A stretch of DNA of 45,511 nucleotides from Actinomycetota bacterium (GTDB taxonomy: Bacteria > Actinomycetota > Coriobacteriia > Anaerosomatales > PHET01), in assembly GCA_029265315.1 (NCBI GenBank), contig JAJUJM010000013.1, forward strand, positions 1-45,511, written 5' to 3'. The notes under the pieces are model-generated. The model saw only the letters and a program-made list of their open reading frames with translations, was not told where the DNA came from and searched no databases. The position numbers were made by a program, and so were the translations under genes. Below are positions 43,072 through 45,511 of this stretch, piece after piece; within the stretch, counting starts at the first letter, position 1; every line of letters starts with the position of its first letter.

Positions 43072-44616
43072 ATGGAGCGCGTTCTCTCAGCAGAGCAGGC
43101 CGTCGTCCTCGAGGGGCGCGTTGTCGCGGCTGGTGTCTCGCTTTCGACGTTGATGCGACGTGCGGGCGAGGCCGTCGCTCGAGAGGTCATGGCTCGCGTG
43201 CCCTCTGGCGGTGTGGTCGTGGCGTGCGGTCCCGGGAACAACGGTGGCGACGGCTGGGTCGCGGCCGAAGTCCTGCACGCGGCAGGGCGTGACGTGCGGC
43301 TTATCGCCATGCGGGAGCCCTCCGATCTGCCGCAGCCCGCAGGCGCAGCGGCCCTCGCGGCACTTCAAGCGGGCGTCAGGGTGACGGTCCTCACGGATGA
43401 CGATCCGGGGCCAGAACCGTTCGCCGGCGCCGAGTGCATCGTCGACGCTCTGCTCGGCACCGGCTCGAGACTGCCCTTGCGCGATTCGGTCCTCACATGG
43501 TGCGAGCGGATCCTGGCTGCGGGGGCCTTCGTGGTGAGTGTTGACCTGCCCACGGGTGTGGATGCGGACACGGGTGCCCTCAATCCGGGAGCGCTGACCG
43601 CGGACGTCACCGTCGCTCTGTTGTGTTTGAAACGTGGCCACGTCACGTATCCGGGGGCAGGGGCATGTGGCGAGATCGTCCTTGACACGCTCGGAGTCGA
43701 TGACGAGCTGCGTGACGTTCCCGGCGCACCCGAGGTCTGGGAGGAGCGAGAATTCGCGCGCCTCCTCTTGCCGCTGCAGCCTGATGCGCACAAGAATTCG
43801 CGAGGACGGGTGCTCGTCGTGGCGGGCAGCGGACGGTACCCGGGCGCCGCGGTGCTCGCGGCGCGTGGCGCGATGCGGGCGGGCGCGGGCTACGTGACCC
43901 TCGCCACCCCTGAGCCTGTTGTCGGTGTCGCTCAGAGTCATCTCGTGGCGGCGCCGGTCGTGGGGCTTCCGAGCTCGCGCACGAAGGCGTTGTCGTCGGG
44001 GGCTGCAACCGTCGTGGCCGACCTGGCGCACGACTACGACGCGGTCGTGCTGGGCCCGGGTCTCACCCTGACTGATGGAGCGGTCGCCGCGGCGCGCCAG
44101 ATCGTCGCGCAGGTTGGAGTGCCGCTCGTCATCGATGCCGACGCGCTGAACGCGCTCGTGGACGCCGAGGAACTCATCCTCGGACGGACCGCCCCCACCG
44201 TGATGACTCCGCATCCCGGCGAGCTTGCTCGCTTGCTCGGCTCAAGCGTCTCTGAGGTCCAGTCCGATAGGGTATTCTCATCGGCGAGGTTCGCATCGCG
44301 GACGCGGACGGTCGTGCTGAAGGGCGCGGGGACGGTGACCTGTGGCGAGGGGCACTGCCTGATCAACACGTCGGGAACGCCGGCTCTGGCCACGGCGGGA
44401 AGCGGTGACGTGTTGGCAGGCATGGTGGGCGCCTTCCTGGCGCGCCGGCTGTCTTCGTTCGAGGCCGGGTCGCTCGCAACGTACCTGCACGGTCTTGCGG
44501 GTGAAGCCGCTGCCGAGGACCTCACCGAGCTCGGCGTCACCGCAGAGGACCTGCCAGCATACATACCTGTAGCGATGCGACGGCTGCTGGAGGCGCGGCC
44601 GACACGACGCAGGTGA
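43072..44616 (+). CDS. nnr: Bifunctional NAD(P)H-hydrate epimerase / ADP-dependent NAD(P)H-hydrate dehydratase
   Basis: Repairs damaged NADHX and NADPHX: the N-terminal domain interconverts epimers, the C-terminal domain dehydrates the S form with ADP. 514 residues. N-terminal YjeF-type domain (about 1-210) has CGPGNNGGDGWVAAEVLHAA and VSVDLPTGVDADTG. The C-terminal ribokinase-like domain (about 220-510) has GSGRYPGAAVLAARGAMRAG, VMTPHPGELARLLG and TAGSGDVLAGMVGAFL. ATG at 43072 after GGAGGCGG, 52 bases after acpS. Confidence 0.96.
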   Translation: MERVLSAEQAVVLEGRVVAAGVSLSTLMRRAGEAVAREVMARVPSGGVVVACGPGNNGGDGWVAAEVLHAAGRDVRLIAMREPSDLPQPAGAAALAALQAGVRVTVLTDDDPGPEPFAGAECIVDALLGTGSRLPLRDSVLTWCERILAAGAFVVSVDLPTGVDADTGALNPGALTADVTVALLCLKRGHVTYPGAGACGEIVLDTLGVDDELRDVPGAPEVWEEREFARLLLPLQPDAHKNSRGRVLVVAGSGRYPGAAVLAARGAMRAGAGYVTLATPEPVVGVAQSHLVAAPVVGLPSSRTKALSSGAATVVADLAHDYDAVVLGPGLTLTDGAVAAARQIVAQVGVPLVIDADALNALVDAEELILGRTAPTVMTPHPGELARLLGSSVSEVQSDRVFSSARFASRTRTVVLKGAGTVTCGEGHCLINTSGTPALATAGSGDVLAGMVGAFLARRLSSFEAGSLATYLHGLAGEAAAEDLTELGVTAEDLPAYIPVAMRRLLEARPTRRR

Positions 44617-44635
44617 CGACAAGGATGGTGCGAGG

Positions 44636-45103
44636 ATGGCTGATCTGAGGGCGCGCGACATCATGACCCCCGACCCCGTGACCGTGGGTCCGGACACCGG
44701 CGTGACGGACGCTGCACGGGTGATGGCAGAGAGGTCGGTCGGTGCACTGCCGGTCGTCGATGAGTCAGGGGCCCTCGTGGGAATCGTCACCGAGGGCGAC
44801 CTCATCATGCAGGACGTGAAGCTCGAGTTCCCCACCTACATCCATCTGCTTGATGGCTTCATCATGTATCCGCCCGCGCACGCTCGTTTCGAACACGAGC
44901 TGAAGAAGGCGGTCGCTGCGAAGGTGCGCGATGTGATGTCGGCGCATCCGGTCACCGTCTCCGCGGACGCGCCGATCGAAGACGTCGCCACGCTGCTCGC
45001 CGAGAAGGACGTGTCACGTCTGCCCGTGATGGACGGCGAGAGACTCGTGGGCATAGTGAGCAAGCACGACATCGTCAAGGCGATCGCCGGGGGACTGAGC
45101 TGA
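44636..45103 (+). CDS. Two-CBS-domain protein
   Basis: 155 residues made of two CBS motifs: about 8-60 (DIMTPDPVTVGPDTGVTDAA, VGIVTEGDLI) and about 97-150 (DVMSAHPVTVSADAPIEDVA, VGIVSKHDIVKAI). CBS pairs bind adenine nucleotides such as AMP, ATP or SAM. Between them is a roughly 35-residue insert with FPTYIHLLDGFIMYPPAHAR. No catalytic domain is attached, so it may regulate a partner. ATG at 44636 one codon after GTGCGAGG. Neighbours nnr and alr give no specific clue. Confidence 0.9.
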   Translation: MADLRARDIMTPDPVTVGPDTGVTDAARVMAERSVGALPVVDESGALVGIVTEGDLIMQDVKLEFPTYIHLLDGFIMYPPAHARFEHELKKAVAAKVRDVMSAHPVTVSADAPIEDVATLLAEKDVSRLPVMDGERLVGIVSKHDIVKAIAGGLS

Positions 45104-45104
45104 C

Positions 45105-45511
45105 ATGACCCCCGAGCGGTGGGCGTACGTCGAGATCGACCTGGATGCGATTCGTCACAACGTGGCCGCACTCAGAGCGCTCACTCGCGAGGGAACGTTG
45201 TTCATGGCCGTCGTCAAGGCGGACGGCTATGGTCACGGCGCTGTCGAAGTCGCGCGCGCCGCGCTCTCGGCCGGCGCCGACCGGCTGGGAGTCGCTACGG
45301 TGACCGAGGCGATCGAGTTGCGCGAAGCCGGGATCACCGCGCCCATCCAGCTGCTCTCTGAGCCCCCGGAATCCGCGGTCGATCTCGTCCTGGACCATGC
45401 TCTCACGCCGGCCGTCACCACCAAGGAGTTCGCCGGGACGCTGGGACGGGCGGCGGTCGCGAGAGGTGTCGAGGCACCGTTCCACCTGAAGGTGGACACC
45501 GGGATGAACCG
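45105..45511 (+). CDS. alr: Alanine racemase, N-terminal part (cut by window end)
   Basis: PLP enzyme that makes D-alanine for peptidoglycan. The visible 135 residues start MTPERWAYVEIDLDAIRHNV and include the PLP-lysine K38 in VVKADGYGHGAVEVARAAL and the barrel-strand segment HLKVDTGMNR at the window edge. Full family length is about 370, so roughly two thirds lie outside. ATG at 45105, one base after the CBS-protein TGA. Confidence 0.95.
   Translation, partial: MTPERWAYVEIDLDAIRHNVAALRALTREGTLFMAVVKADGYGHGAVEVARAALSAGADRLGVATVTEAIELREAGITAPIQLLSEPPESAVDLVLDHALTPAVTTKEFAGTLGRAAVARGVEAPFHLKVDTGMN

Overview
The window is a high-GC, gene-dense stretch that carries almost the whole bacterial transcription/translation supercluster, followed by cell-wall precursor genes. 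The long coiled-coil insertion in RpoC, the GC-rich codon usage and the GTG/TTG starts point to an actinobacterium (Actinomycetota). Two features argue against a typical Streptomyces/Mycobacterium layout. First, tuf sits with tRNA genes upstream of rpmG-tRNA(Trp)-secE-nusG and not behind fusA. Second, the order rplQ-ecfA1-ecfA2-ecfT-truA-rplM-rpsI resembles Bacillota. A deep-branching class such as Coriobacteriia would fit, but this is inference. All genes found read on the + strand; no mobile element, CRISPR array or integration site was seen.

Layout. 1-225: divergent promoter region with a near-perfect inverted repeat. 226-700: tRNA-Tyr, tRNA-Thr, tRNA-Met. 700-3219: tuf, rpmG, tRNA-Trp, secE, nusG. 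3359-5900: rplK, rplA, an L10-type leader, rplJ, rplL. 6109-13885: rpoB and rpoC. 14107-17215: rpsL, rpsG, fusA. 17291-33087: the S10, spc and alpha clusters (rpsJ to rplQ) including secY, adk, map, infA and rpoA. 33190-37429: ECF transporter energizing module, truA, rplM, rpsI. 37522-45511: glmM, a molybdenum-cofactor-sulfurase-like class V aminotransferase, a glmS ribozyme with glmS, acpS, a bifunctional NAD(P)HX repair enzyme, a two-CBS protein and the start of alanine racemase (cut by the window end).

How the genes work together: RNA polymerase core (RpoA, B, C), NusG, ribosomal proteins, EF-Tu, EF-G, IF-1 and methionine aminopeptidase form the expression machinery. SecY/SecE form the protein-export channel. 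GlmS and GlmM supply glucosamine-1-phosphate for UDP-GlcNAc, and Alr supplies D-alanine for peptidoglycan. EcfA1A2T powers vitamin or metal uptake with S-components encoded elsewhere.

Most noteworthy observations: (1) rplN (L14) has an in-frame TAG at codon 54, at a conserved lysine, with the rest of the 122-codon gene intact; (2) RpoC carries an acidic linker and a C-terminal domain that aligns without gaps to the alpha-subunit C-terminal domain, keeping the equivalents of E. coli alpha R265 and N268; (3) a glmS self-cleaving ribozyme lies upstream of glmS, a class known mainly from Bacillota; (4) the window starts with two divergent consensus promoters, each followed by the same 23-bp leader element.
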